A stretch of 42,472 nucleotides of DNA from Candidatus Rifleibacteriota bacterium (GCA_029565415.1 JAKQOH010000229.1:1-42472), one strand, 5' to 3'. Shown: positions 15,015 to 24,644, numbered from the stretch's first letter. Numbers and translations are program-made. The notes: generated by a model from the letters alone, not told the origin.

Positions 15015-17474
15015 TCAGATTCCCGAAAGGAGGTGCGCCGTTTCCCGCTCGATGCGGGCGGGCTCGTGGGGCCAGTAGCACTCGAGGAGCGGCCGGATCT
15101 GGGTCTGGACGACCTCGGCATACCAGCCGTTCCAGCTCGTGACGGGCTGGTCGGGAGGCATGAAGTAACTGTGCCCGATGCGGTATCCAGGGCCGAGGTG
15201 GCCGGCCTCGGCCGCGATGCGACCGTTCAGCGCGGACATGCGGCTGCACAGCGTCTCGACGAGGTCAGCGGGCATGCCGGCGTTTCGAAGATGGTTCCGA
15301 TACGCCGGTGCATCGAAACACGGCTCCAGATGGACGAAGGCGAACCTGCGCCGGAAGCTCAGATCCGTGAGCCCTCGCGCCGGTTCGGCCGCATTCATCG
15401 TGCCGATCATGTGCAGCCGCGGGGGGACGTAGAAGTCCGGCTCACAGGGATCGGCGAAGGAAAGCGCAAGAGCGTGGTCGGGATGCCGGTGATCCGGATC
15501 GATCATCTGGAGCAGCTCACCGAAGATGTGCTCGGGGGAACCCCGGTTGATCTCCTCGATGATGAGAACATAGTCGTGCTGCTCGTCCTGGCGGGCGAGC
15601 CGGCAGAGCTGGAGAAACGGGCCGGCGAGGCGCTGGTCCGGATTCTGGGATCCACCGGGGCCGTGAATGAAGTCGAGGAAGGTGTACGAGGGGTGGAACT
15701 GGACGATGCGGATCCGATCGTCGGCCCGCTGTCCGAGGAGCAGCCAGGCAAGTCGGCGGGCCAGGTGGCTTTTGCCGACCCCCGGAGGTCCCTGGAGCAC
15801 GAGGTTTTTCCGGTGCCTCCAGTAATCGAGGATCCCCGTGATCCGGCCGGCGTCGAGGAAGCTGTCGGAGGTGCAGTCGGCGAGGGTGTACTCGTCGGCC
15901 CGCGCGGGTGGGGCCGCAAGGAGCGTCTGGATCAGCCGGTATTCTGACTCGGTGACCCGGGATAACGAGTGGGGCGACTGCTGAAGCAGGCTCGACGCGG
16001 CGAAACCGGGGTGCATGGCGAGTTCGGCCCGACTCAGGGGCCGCTCGACGGATCGGGTCTTGCGGACCCGGACGTTTGGCCCGGACGGCGTCTGCGTGAG
16101 GGGGGAAACGACCTGCCCGAGTCCGGTCACGGCATGGGTGGGCGCCCCGGTGTACCCGATCACGAGATCTCCCGGAGTCATGTCGAGAAAATGGCCGGGG
16201 TGGGTGAGAGGGCGCCCATGGCTGTCCAGGGGCTTGAGGAACAGATCGCTGCCGGTCTCACACCGGTCGAACCCGCTCGTTCCGGCCGATGTGTGCGCCC
16301 ACCAGATACGCCGGTCCGGATTCTCCAGTTCGGGTTGGGACAGGCCCATGGCATCCAGAAGCGAGGAGGTCAGTTGCGGAAACCTCGACAGGGACACCAG
16401 CGGTCCCGGGCTGCACGAGAGATGTTCGGGAAATCGCCAGCCCCCGCACTTCAGCCAGGTCACCGGCCGCATCAGATACGGGCCGGCTTCGTCATTGACG
16501 AGGATACCGGGTCCCTCGATCCGGGCGATGCCCGACAGCCTGCCCGAATCCTGCCGGACGAACACGAGGTCGTTCTCCCGCAGCACCAGGAGGAAATCCC
16601 AGGCTGCCTGCCTCTTCGGCGGGGGGCCTTCGGAGGAGCGGGCGCCGTCGCCGTTCATCGAGGCGGATCGGAGATCGTCGAGATCCGACGGCTCGCCCGC
16701 ATCGAGGGCGACGAATCCCTCGGCGAGACATCTCTGCTCATCCGGATGACGGCTGCTCGTCAGCAGCCAGGTATTGCCGGCTTCGCGGCCGTCTTCCTGA
16801 TGTGCGTGCATATATAAAGAAAAAAATGGAACATGGGTCCGGTGTTCGATCCGCTGAAGCCATTCCCGATACCCGCGGGCGGTGTTTTCGGGGCCGGTGA
16901 TGCCGAACTGTTCGAGATGGCGCCGGAGGCGGCGGTCGGCAGGGAGGAACAGATGCGGGTCGAGCCAGAACAGACCGGCGGTGAGCCGGTGGAACTCGGC
17001 CCCGTCATCGGCCAGGCACCGTTCGAGGGCGGGAATGGCCGCCGACACTCCTTCCATTGCCGCTTCCGCGAGATCCCAGAGCAGGGCGGCCGGCGTGCCG
17101 CCGGGACTGGCCGGATCACGGAAAAACCAGGGTCGCACGTGGCTGATGGCAGGAACCGGGGGGAGTTGAGAGGGGAGCGGCGTGCCGGGAAGGAACCGAC
17201 GGCCGAGCTCGGTGAAGATCCGGAGCCGTTTTTCCGGGATGACCTGCCGGTTGAAGACGGAAAAAAACGTGAACGGTTCACAGACGTGCAAGGGGCGCAT
17301 CTTCCCGGCGGCATCGAGATGGGCGAGCGGGATCATCGGCAGTCCAAGCCGTTCGAGGTCGAGCAGGGCATCCAGCAGTTCCTGCTGCCGGGTGCGGAGT
17401 CCGACGATCCGGCCGGCCAGGTGGCGGTAAAAGAACGGCCAGGAGTCGGGGATGCGGGGTTCTTGGAATGTCAC
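15015..17474 (-). CDS. EVE-domain McrB-like GTPase, no McrC beside it
   Basis: About 819 residues from a GTG at 17474; the frame stays open to 17663 inside the kinase gene, so the start is uncertain. The C-terminal 260 residues are a McrB-type AAA+ domain: Walker A GPPGVGKSH, RIRIVQFHPSYTFLDF, Walker B LIIEEINRG (Glu for the usual Asp), the McrB-specific GTMNAAE, and a sensor/arginine region LSFRRRFAF. Ahead of it (about 390-475) IWWAHTSAG and MTPGDLVIGYTG look like an EVE (PUA-like, modified-base-reading) domain; a second weaker EVE-like unit may lie at about 225-340. McrB normally drives the McrC nuclease in modification-dependent restriction, but no McrC lies in this run of genes. A defence role is inference. 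Confidence 0.78.
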   Translation of the reverse strand: MTFQEPRIPDSWPFFYRHLAGRIVGLRTRQQELLDALLDLERLGLPMIPLAHLDAAGKMRPLHVCEPFTFFSVFNRQVIPEKRLRIFTELGRRFLPGTPLPSQLPPVPAISHVRPWFFRDPASPGGTPAALLWDLAEAAMEGVSAAIPALERCLADDGAEFHRLTAGLFWLDPHLFLPADRRLRRHLEQFGITGPENTARGYREWLQRIEHRTHVPFFSLYMHAHQEDGREAGNTWLLTSSRHPDEQRCLAEGFVALDAGEPSDLDDLRSASMNGDGARSSEGPPPKRQAAWDFLLVLRENDLVFVRQDSGRLSGIARIEGPGILVNDEAGPYLMRPVTWLKCGGWRFPEHLSCSPGPLVSLSRFPQLTSSLLDAMGLSQPELENPDRRIWWAHTSAGTSGFDRCETGSDLFLKPLDSHGRPLTHPGHFLDMTPGDLVIGYTGAPTHAVTGLGQVVSPLTQTPSGPNVRVRKTRSVERPLSRAELAMHPGFAASSLLQQSPHSLSRVTESEYRLIQTLLAAPPARADEYTLADCTSDSFLDAGRITGILDYWRHRKNLVLQGPPGVGKSHLARRLAWLLLGQRADDRIRIVQFHPSYTFLDFIHGPGGSQNPDQRLAGPFLQLCRLARQDEQHDYVLIIEEINRGSPEHIFGELLQMIDPDHRHPDHALALSFADPCEPDFYVPPRLHMIGTMNAAEPARGLTDLSFRRRFAFVHLEPCFDAPAYRNHLRNAGMPADLVETLCSRMSALNGRIAAEAGHLGPGYRIGHSYFMPPDQPVTSWNGWYAEVVQTQIRPLLECYWPHEPARIERETAHLLSGI

Positions 17475-17511
17475 GGAAACGTTCGGCTCACCGCTTCGAG
17501 AGATGGGAAAA

Positions 17512-20500
17512 TCACTGCCCGGGCTCCTGTGGGGCGGTCTCCTCCGCCGCATCGATCGTGCCGCCGGATTTGCCCAGATTGAGCAGGAACTTCTTCCCGG
17601 CAAGAGCGCCGGCATGGTTCGGGATGATCCGGAGCGCCTTGTCGTAATCGACGATTGCGGCATCGATGGCCCCGTTCGCGCTGTTCTCCTCGGCGTTGTC
17701 GATCAGGTTCTCGACGGCCTGGGCTCGATAGGCGGCGGCCTCGTCCCGCCTCTTCTTCTTCTCGAGGTCCCGGCAGAGTTGGATGATCCGGTCCACATGC
17801 CGGCCCACGACCTCGGGCTGGGTGAGCTGGGAAAGTTCGCCGCCGGTTTCCGAGGGCGTGACGGTGACCGGAGCTTCATCGGCCGGCGTCGAGACCGGCT
17901 CGCCATCGGGGGCGTCGGAAGGGGGGGCGGGCTGGGGCTCGGGTGCCGGCTTCTCGGGGGCGGCCGCACGGGCTTTTGCCGAAATGTCGGCCAGGCTCGC
18001 CGTGACCTGCGGGTCGTTCTTCATGCCGGGAAAACCGGTGATCTGTTTCAGCAGCCGGAGCGCCCCGTGGGGATCCGTGGCGGAACGGGCCGTTGCCGCC
18101 TTGATATACCGGTCGCGGATCTCGCGGGTCAGCTCCGAGGCCCGGGAAGGATCCTCGGCGGCGAGAGATCTGAGCTTCGCGATGAGCGGACGGGGCTGGG
18201 TGAAGCCCGGTTTGAAGGTCTTCGCAGCTTTTTCGGCATCGGCAACCAGGGAAGCGCGGTCGCGGGCCTGGTCCTGTTTCGATTTCTGGGCAGCGGCCGC
18301 CTTCTCGGACTCGAGGGCGGAGCGGGCGAGGCCGATCTTCGCTCGCGTTCCGGGCTGTTCGGGATCGAGACCGATCGCCTGCTCGTAGAACTGGAGGGCG
18401 AGCCGCTTGTCGATATCGAGCTTCACATCGCCGATCGCCGCGAGCTTTGCGGCGAGACGGAGTTTGAGGGGCTTCACGGCGCCGGCACCGGCGAGGGTCT
18501 CGAGCGCACCGATTTTTTCCAGGATCGGCGTCGGCGAGGCCTCCCCGGAAAACGCGTCTATGGCGGCGCTCACTTCGGTGATCGGCGCTTCGAAGGGATT
18601 CTGTGGTGCCGGAGGCTCGACAACCGTCTGTGAAGCCGGTGAGACGGGCTGATTTGCGGGAGCCGGCGTTTCTTCGGGTTCGGAGGCCGGTGCGGCAGAT
18701 GCCACGGGTGCGGGCATGGCCGGTTCGGGAGCCGTTGGGGCTTCCACCGGTTCCGGCGGCGTGATTGCAGGCGGCTCTGGGGTGGAGGAGGAGGCGACCG
18801 GGACGATGTCGGGGGGAGCCGAGGCTGGCGCCTGGGATGCCGAGTGTGCGGGAGGTGCCGATGCACGTTCGAACGCCTCGAGCGCATCGCGGTTCGCCGG
18901 TTCGAGATTCAACGCGTGCTGGAGCAGCGCACGGGCTCCGGACAGATCGCCGAGCGCAATCAGATCGTTCCCGCGTTTGACGAGCGCCGCACACAGGCTC
19001 GTCCGGAACACCGTCACCTGGGCGGCGACGCCGGGCTTCCGGGCAAGCAGGCCGAGATCCGTTACGGCTTCCGGCAGTTTCCCGGTTGCTATATTTTCTG
19101 CTATACGACGATTCAACGCCGCGATCTCCTGGTCCTCGGTGGGAGGAAGGGGCGGTTTCGGGCTCCCGGCCCACCAGAAAACGAGGCCGCCGAGAAGGAG
19201 GGCGGCGAGGAGGCCCCCGAACAGCTTCATCCGCATCGTTCCCGGCTCTTCGGGCGTGAACAGGCCTTCCGCCGTGGACCGGCGCAGACTGTCCCGACGC
19301 CGCGCGGTTTCGAGACGGAGCCCTTCGACGGGATACGTCTTCAGATGCTCATCGAGCAGGGTGATGATCTCGTCCGTCGTCGGACGCTCGGTCGGCTGCT
19401 TGTCGAGCATTCGGCGGATCATCGGCACGAGGGCCGCCGTGGCCTGATCCGCGGGCAGGGCCGGCATCGGCAGTGTCCCCTGGACCTGTTTGAGGGCGAT
19501 CGACAGTTCGGGATTCGACTCGTTCTCGGCGATGAAGGGGGGGGCGCCGAAAATCATTTCCCACAGCACGATGCCGATCGAGTAGACGTCGGATGCCGGC
19601 GTCAGGGCCGCGCTGCCGGTGCACTGCTCGGGCGACATATACTGCGGCGTGCCGAGTGTCATGCCGACGCGGGTCATGGCGGCCTCGGTCTTGGCGATGC
19701 CGAAATCGAAAATCTTGAGCGTGCCGTCCCGGGTGACCATCAGGTTGGTCGGCTTCAGATCGCGATGGATGATGCCCTTCTGGTGACAGGCCCGGATGCC
19801 GTCCATCAGTTGCAGCATCAGCGGCACGATCCGCCGGTGATCGAGGAGTCCGTCGGTTTTCTTCAGATCGCTCAGGAGTTTTCCGTCGATGTATTCCATC
19901 ACGAGAAAGGGCCGTCCGGTTGTCCGGTCGCGGGCCGAAGCATAGATCGAGAGTACGTTCGGATGGCCGACCGTCGCGAGCAGCTGGCCCTCCTTGAGGA
20001 ACCGTTCGACGATCCGCTCATCGGAGGAGATGCTCTGATTGAGCATCTTTATCGCCACAGGCCGGTTGAGCGCGGTGTCGAGGGCCTTGTAGACCGTTCC
20101 CATGCCGCCCTGGCCGAGGACCCGTTCGATCCGGTAGATCTCGCCGATCAGATCGGGATCGTTCTCGGACGTTGCCTCGCCCGGGGCCTTGACTTTCATC
20201 TGCCGCTTGAGCTGTTCGATGATGTCGGGAACGGTCGGCCGCTCTTCGGGCTTCTTGGCCAGCATCCCGCGCAGAAGCTCGGCGAACGGGGCCGTTCGGG
20301 GATCTTCGCTGATTCGCTCGATCGGCACCGCCTCGTTGAGATGCTTGAGGGCGATCGTCAGCGCCGGGTCGGTGGCGCCCGACTCGACATCGAAGGGCAC
20401 CTTGCCGGCCAGCATTTCCCAGAACATGATGCCGATCGAGTAGATATCGGCCGCGGGCGTGATGTCGCCTTTGCCCAGACACTGTTCGGGGGCCATATAA

Positions 20501-21024
20501 TGCGGGGTGCCGAGGGTCATGCCGGTGCGGGTGACCTTGCGGGCCGTCTTGGCCACGCCGAAATCGACGATCTTGAGCTGGCCCGCACGGTTGATCAGCA
20601 CGTTGGCGGGCTTCAGATCGCGGTGGATGATGCCTTTCTGGTGACACGCGTGGATGCCTTCGAGCAGCTCGACGAACAACTGCAGCAACCGGGGAAGATC
20701 CCCGCGCAGCGTATTCTCGGCGGCCTCGAGCGTGAGACCGTCGACGAGCTCCATCACCAGGAAGGGCGAGCCCACGGTTTCGTCGGTATCCGAGGCATAC
20801 ACGTCGATCACGGCACGGTGTTTTATCGTGGCCAGTATTCTTCCTTCGTTCAGGAAGCGCTGGACGAGGTCCTTCTCCCCCGCCGATTCGGGGTGCAGGA
20901 ATTTGAGGGCGACCTCCCGACCGAGATTCAGATCGACGGCTTTATACACCTGGCTCATCCCGCCGGTGCCGAGCTGGGAAACGATGCGGTAATGGCGGCC
21001 TACGACGGTGTTCGGTTGGATCAT
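17512..21024 (-). CDS. Membrane serine/threonine kinase with two complete Hanks domains
   Basis: 1170 residues. Kinase 1 (about 12-270) has VALK (Lys41), HRDLKPAN (134-141), DFG (154-156) and APE (178-180). Kinase 2 (about 297-560) has VAIK (Lys326), HRDLKPTN, DFG (440-442) and SPE. Both look catalytically complete. One membrane segment (601-619) follows, then an Ala/Pro-rich linker and TPR-like helical regions outside the membrane, with another TPR-like unit near the C-terminus (AIVDYDKALRIIPNHAGAL). Thus cytoplasmic tandem kinases are linked to an extracytoplasmic protein-binding part. It sits 37 bases after an ankyrin gene and 37 bases before the McrB-like gene. CGAGGA serves as ribosome site. 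Confidence 0.92.
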   Translation of the reverse strand: MIQPNTVVGRHYRIVSQLGTGGMSQVYKAVDLNLGREVALKFLHPESAGEKDLVQRFLNEGRILATIKHRAVIDVYASDTDETVGSPFLVMELVDGLTLEAAENTLRGDLPRLLQLFVELLEGIHACHQKGIIHRDLKPANVLINRAGQLKIVDFGVAKTARKVTRTGMTLGTPHYMAPEQCLGKGDITPAADIYSIGIMFWEMLAGKVPFDVESGATDPALTIALKHLNEAVPIERISEDPRTAPFAELLRGMLAKKPEERPTVPDIIEQLKRQMKVKAPGEATSENDPDLIGEIYRIERVLGQGGMGTVYKALDTALNRPVAIKMLNQSISSDERIVERFLKEGQLLATVGHPNVLSIYASARDRTTGRPFLVMEYIDGKLLSDLKKTDGLLDHRRIVPLMLQLMDGIRACHQKGIIHRDLKPTNLMVTRDGTLKIFDFGIAKTEAAMTRVGMTLGTPQYMSPEQCTGSAALTPASDVYSIGIVLWEMIFGAPPFIAENESNPELSIALKQVQGTLPMPALPADQATAALVPMIRRMLDKQPTERPTTDEIITLLDEHLKTYPVEGLRLETARRRDSLRRSTAEGLFTPEEPGTMRMKLFGGLLAALLLGGLVFWWAGSPKPPLPPTEDQEIAALNRRIAENIATGKLPEAVTDLGLLARKPGVAAQVTVFRTSLCAALVKRGNDLIALGDLSGARALLQHALNLEPANRDALEAFERASAPPAHSASQAPASAPPDIVPVASSSTPEPPAITPPEPVEAPTAPEPAMPAPVASAAPASEPEETPAPANQPVSPASQTVVEPPAPQNPFEAPITEVSAAIDAFSGEASPTPILEKIGALETLAGAGAVKPLKLRLAAKLAAIGDVKLDIDKRLALQFYEQAIGLDPEQPGTRAKIGLARSALESEKAAAAQKSKQDQARDRASLVADAEKAAKTFKPGFTQPRPLIAKLRSLAAEDPSRASELTREIRDRYIKAATARSATDPHGALRLLKQITGFPGMKNDPQVTASLADISAKARAAAPEKPAPEPQPAPPSDAPDGEPVSTPADEAPVTVTPSETGGELSQLTQPEVVGRHVDRIIQLCRDLEKKKRRDEAAAYRAQAVENLIDNAEENSANGAIDAAIVDYDKALRIIPNHAGALAGKKFLLNLGKSGGTIDAAEETAPQEPGQ

Positions 21025-21061
21025 GGGATGCGGTCCTCGGCAGATGGAATAGCTGAAGATA

Positions 21062-21823
21062 TCATTGGAAGAAATCGATCAGGGCCGGAAGCGTGGCCGG
21101 ATCTTTGTAGAAGGGCTCCTCGGGAGGCCGCGGCGCCGTGGCTCCGGCAGGCCGCCGCTTCGCCGAACGCTCGGCATCCTCGAGAAGGGCGACCAGGACC
21201 GAATACCCCTTCGCCCGGGCCACGTCGAGCGGCGTCTTGCCGTCGGCGGTGCGCAGAAGCGGATTCGCACCCGCATCGAGGAGCGTCCGTGCCATCCGCT
21301 CGTGCCCGTCGTCGACGGCCCAGTGCAGCGGGGTTTCCCCTCCGGCGTTCGATGCATTCACTTCGGCACCGTGTTCGAGCAGCATCCGGCAGACCTCGGG
21401 CCGGTTCTGGACGGCGGCAACGTGGAGCGCCGTCGTGCCCCGGCCGTCATCCGCCGTGGCGGGGGTTCCCAGCGATATCAGAAGATCGATGGCGGCCGGT
21501 TTTCCGGCCGCGGCCGCCATGTGCAGCGGCTTGAACCGGAGAAGGTTGGCGGCATCGAGGGAAGCGCCCCGCCCGACGAGGATCCGGATGCCTTCGAGCC
21601 AGCCGTCCTCGGCGGCGCGATGGAGGAGGGTGCAGCCCTCCTCGTCGACCATGCGGATGCGGTCCCGGTCCTGATCGAGGGCGCGGGTCAGGGCGGCTGC
21701 GTCATGCGTCGCGACGAGTTCGGCGACGGCGCTCTCCTCTTCGCCCGCCGCAATGGGCTGGACGAACGAGAGCGTCCCCGCGAACAGCAGCGTGGCCATT
21801 CCCACTCCCCGGATCCATGTCAT
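21062..21823 (-). CDS. Secreted ankyrin-repeat protein
   Basis: 253 residues with a signal peptide (MTWIRGVGMATLLFAGTLSF, cleavage near PIAA) and about five ankyrin repeats (residues about 40-215), recognised by GCTLLHRAAEDG, FKPLHMAAAAG, TTALHVAAVQNR, ETPLHWAVDDGH and KTPLDVARAKG at 33-residue spacing. Ankyrin stacks bind proteins; the target is not evident. The C-terminal tail is Pro-rich and ends in ALIDFFQ. It lies between a second ankyrin protein and the tandem kinase, likely one transcription unit. Confidence 0.88.
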   Translation of the reverse strand: MTWIRGVGMATLLFAGTLSFVQPIAAGEEESAVAELVATHDAAALTRALDQDRDRIRMVDEEGCTLLHRAAEDGWLEGIRILVGRGASLDAANLLRFKPLHMAAAAGKPAAIDLLISLGTPATADDGRGTTALHVAAVQNRPEVCRMLLEHGAEVNASNAGGETPLHWAVDDGHERMARTLLDAGANPLLRTADGKTPLDVARAKGYSVLVALLEDAERSAKRRPAGATAPRPPEEPFYKDPATLPALIDFFQ

Positions 21824-21918
21824 GGGTGTCTTCTCATCCTCTCCTCTCCCATTCTACTCGCTGCCCGGTCTGGGGGCAACACGGCGACCCGATCGATTCG
21901 CCGGATGCCGCAGCCGGC

Positions 21919-23070
21919 TCACTCCTCGGCCCCCTTCGAACGCAGTAGTTGGACGATGTCCCGGTGGCCTTCCGAGCGGGCCACGTGCAGCGGCGTGAGA
22001 TCGTAGTCGCCGCGTGCATCGATCTCGGCACCCCGCTCGAGGAGCAGGGAAACGACGTCGAGGCTTCCCCGGGCGGCAGCCTGGTGGAGGGGCGTCATCC
22101 CGTCGTTCGCGCGCGCGTCGACCCGGGCTCCGCGGTCGAGCAGCAGGCGCACGACTTCGAGCTGGCCTCTATAGGAAGAAATATGTAACGCCGTACCCCA
22201 GGTGGAGGTGCGGGCGTCGATCTGGGCCCCGCGATCGAGCAGGAAGGCGACGAACGCGGTGTTCCCTTCGCGGGCGGCGTAGTGGAGCGGGGTTTCCCCG
22301 ATCTCGTTCCGGATGTGGATATCCATCCCGTGATCGAGCAGGAGAGCGGCGACCTCCTGACGGCCGAGGGCGGCCGCGAGATGCAGCGCCGACGCTCCGT
22401 TCGGGCTTCTGGCCTCGGGTTTTGCGCCATGCTCGAGAAGGATTCTGCCCGTTTCCGGCGACTCGGAAAACACGGCGAGGTGGATCGGCGGGGCGGTCGA
22501 ACCGCCGTGGAGATCCGGATCGGCCCCGTGTTCGAGCAGGAGCCGGACGAGATCGGGGCGGCTCGTCAGAATCGCGATATGCAGGGGTGGCGCCCCATCC
22601 TGCATCGGGACATTCGGGTTCGCCCCCGATGCCAGAAGCATCTCGACGAGGTCCGTGCGGCCGATCGCCACGGCGAGGTGGAGCGGGGTCGAGCCGGGCC
22701 AGTCCCGCGCCGTGCTCGGGGCGTTCGGGGCGGCGCCACCGCTCAGCAATACCCGGACCGTCTCGGTGTGCCCCCGGGTGACGGCGAGGTGCAGCGGGGT
22801 GAACCCCCACAGGTCGCGGGTGTCGGGATTCGCCCCCTGCGCGAGGAGAAGGGCCGTCCGGCGGGCGTTGCCGAACCGGGCATTCCGATGCAGCGAGTGG
22901 TATGGCAGATACCAGCGCACCAGGACGACGATGCCCAGAACGAAGAGACCTGCGCCGGGAATCAGAGGCGGCAGCCCGGTGAGCGCGAGGCAGCCGATGC
23001 AGCCGAGACCGAGAAGGGCGGCACCGAGCAGCGCCGCCTTTCCCTGGGAGGTTTCGGGAAAATGGATCAA
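21919..23070 (-). CDS. Membrane-anchored ankyrin-repeat protein
   Basis: 383 residues. Two hydrophobic segments near the N-terminus (about 12-32 and 37-53) anchor roughly nine consecutive ankyrin repeats (about 60-380), each with the TPLHLA/TPLHYA core: FTPLHLAVTRGH, STPLHLAVAIGR, PPLHIAILTSR, PPIHLAVFSES, SALHLAAALGR, TPLHYAAREGN, TALHISSYRGQ, TPLHQAAARGS, TPLHVARSEGH. Its ATG overlaps the stop of the upstream hydrolase gene (ATGA, 23067-23070), so the two are translationally coupled. Both ends of the repeat stack would face the cytoplasm if the two segments form a hairpin. Confidence 0.9.
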   Translation of the reverse strand: MIHFPETSQGKAALLGAALLGLGCIGCLALTGLPPLIPGAGLFVLGIVVLVRWYLPYHSLHRNARFGNARRTALLLAQGANPDTRDLWGFTPLHLAVTRGHTETVRVLLSGGAAPNAPSTARDWPGSTPLHLAVAIGRTDLVEMLLASGANPNVPMQDGAPPLHIAILTSRPDLVRLLLEHGADPDLHGGSTAPPIHLAVFSESPETGRILLEHGAKPEARSPNGASALHLAAALGRQEVAALLLDHGMDIHIRNEIGETPLHYAAREGNTAFVAFLLDRGAQIDARTSTWGTALHISSYRGQLEVVRLLLDRGARVDARANDGMTPLHQAAARGSLDVVSLLLERGAEIDARGDYDLTPLHVARSEGHRDIVQLLRSKGAEE

Positions 23071-24632
23071 GACGCGGGAAGGATGAACACGTCGATCTTG
23101 CCCCGAAGCGCATCCCGGAACCGCTCGGCATCCGACTTCTCACCGACGATCGAGCCGTAATGCATCGGAACGGCCGCCGCCGGCTTGATCTCGAGCGCCG
23201 CAGACGCCGCCTCTTCGGCCGTCATGACATACGTGCCGGAAACGGGCAGCAGGGCGATGTCGGCCTTGACGGCCTTCATCTCGGGAATGTGATCCGTATC
23301 TCCCGCATGATAGATGCGTTTCCCCTCGAAGGTGACGATGTAGCCGACCCAGGCGTTTGCTTTCGGATGGAACTTCTTGTTCGTGTTGTAGGCGGGAACG
23401 ACCTCGATCGTGACACCCGCTTCGGTGAGCCGGTCGCCCGGCTTCACCGGCCGTTTGTCCCCCGACAGCTTCGCGAGCGCGTCCGCCGGGCCCACGAGGA
23501 TCGTGTGCGCGTCCTGGATCTTCTGGACATCCTCGGGGGAGCAGTGGTCGAAATGTTCGTGGGTGAACAGGATCAGATCGGCCTTCTTGCCGCCGGTGAT
23601 TTTGAAGGGGTCGATATAGACGGTTTTCGCACCGGTGAGACGGAAGCCGTCGTGGCCGAGCCAGGAAACATGGGCGTCGAGAAAGGATTTCATCGTATCC
23701 TCCTTGGAATCCTCGTTGGCTGGTTGTCGTGCCGCATCCGGGCTGGACACCGGACTGGACGTGGAGAAGGGCGGATCGAGCGGAAGGGACGGGGTCGGGG
23801 TGGCGGGGCGGGGCGGGGGAGCGAACGTCGCCGGAGCCGGTGGCCGTTCGTTCAGGAGGAAGGCGAGCGCGCGGTCGACGGCATCGGCGTTGAACACGTG
23901 TGCCCATTCATGCGTTTCGACGTGCATCGAGCCGCCCGGCGTCCATCCGTTGTCGGCGAGAAACCAGAACAGCTCGGAAGAATAGGATGCATTATACTTG
24001 TCGCGCAGGCCCCAGGTGAGGAACACGGGGCGACGGGGGATGCGGGTGTCGAAGGCATACGGATACCCGCCGCCGTCGAGCCAGAAGCCGGTGAAGGGCG
24101 AGTCGGGCCGGGCGGTCACCTCGACCGAGGCAAAGTATGCGCCGTTCGAGAACCCGGCGAGGATGATGCGATCCGGATCGATCGGGTAGCGGCGTTTCAG
24201 CGCATCGAGCAGCCGGAGAAGGAACGTCCGGTTCTCGAGCCAGCCGGCCGGACACCAGGCGCGCACGCCCGGCACGTCGGGATACGAACCCGGGCGGCCC
24301 CGGGGAAAGACAGCGATGAATCCGTGGCGACGCGCGGCGACGGCGATCTGCCAGTAGAGATCCCGGGTTGCGGCCGAGGGATCGCCCGGGCTGTCGAACC
24401 CCTGGAGCATGAACACCAGGGGCACCGGTCCCGAGGCCGGCCGCTCCTCGGGCTCGAAGAGATAGTAGGAGCGCGTTTCCCCGTTCACGTCGAGGGTTTC
24501 GAGGACGCCCGGCGGGGGCAGGAACGGCACGACGAGCGGCGCGCAGAGAATGACGAGAATGCCGGTGAGGAGGATCAGCACCAGGGACTGAGCCCAGACG
24601 GGGAAACAGCGGCGGTGCATCCAGAGTCGCAT
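23067..24632 (-). CDS. Alpha/beta-hydrolase fused to metallo-beta-lactamase-fold hydrolase (UPF0173-like)
   Basis: 521 residues. After an N-terminal membrane segment (about 14-38) comes an esterase/depolymerase-type alpha/beta-hydrolase (about 45-265) with nucleophile elbow GFSNGAYF, oxyanion region FMLQGFDSPGD and a late ETHEWAHVFN region that could carry the His. A Pro/Ser-rich linker (about 268-310) leads to a complete metallo-beta-lactamase-fold domain (314-521) with THEHFDHC, AGDTDH and PMHYGS, close to the UPF0173 family. An internal ATG at 23693 with a perfect AAGGAGG site begins exactly at the second domain, so the gene may make both a fused and a free hydrolase. Membrane orientation and substrates are unknown. 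Confidence 0.85.
   Translation of the reverse strand: MRLWMHRRCFPVWAQSLVLILLTGILVILCAPLVVPFLPPPGVLETLDVNGETRSYYLFEPEERPASGPVPLVFMLQGFDSPGDPSAATRDLYWQIAVAARRHGFIAVFPRGRPGSYPDVPGVRAWCPAGWLENRTFLLRLLDALKRRYPIDPDRIILAGFSNGAYFASVEVTARPDSPFTGFWLDGGGYPYAFDTRIPRRPVFLTWGLRDKYNASYSSELFWFLADNGWTPGGSMHVETHEWAHVFNADAVDRALAFLLNERPPAPATFAPPPRPATPTPSLPLDPPFSTSSPVSSPDAARQPANEDSKEDTMKSFLDAHVSWLGHDGFRLTGAKTVYIDPFKITGGKKADLILFTHEHFDHCSPEDVQKIQDAHTILVGPADALAKLSGDKRPVKPGDRLTEAGVTIEVVPAYNTNKKFHPKANAWVGYIVTFEGKRIYHAGDTDHIPEMKAVKADIALLPVSGTYVMTAEEAASAALEIKPAAAVPMHYGSIVGEKSDAERFRDALRGKIDVFILPAS
23691..23705 (-). promoter_or_regulatory. Internal ribosome site and start for the free MBL-fold domain
   Basis: On the minus strand AAGGAGGATACGATG: a full Shine-Dalgarno five bases before an in-frame ATG (first base 23693) that begins MKSFLDAHVSWLG, the natural N-terminus of a UPF0173-type enzyme (208 residues). 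Confidence 0.6.
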
Positions 24633-24644
24633 GCGGAGGAACCC

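Noticed and set aside
18844..21534. Plus-strand open frame of 896 codons opposite the tandem kinase and the first ankyrin gene
   Set aside because: Antisense shadow of high-GC codon bias; low-complexity Arg/Gly/Asp-rich translation without any domain, while the minus strand encodes clear kinase motifs.
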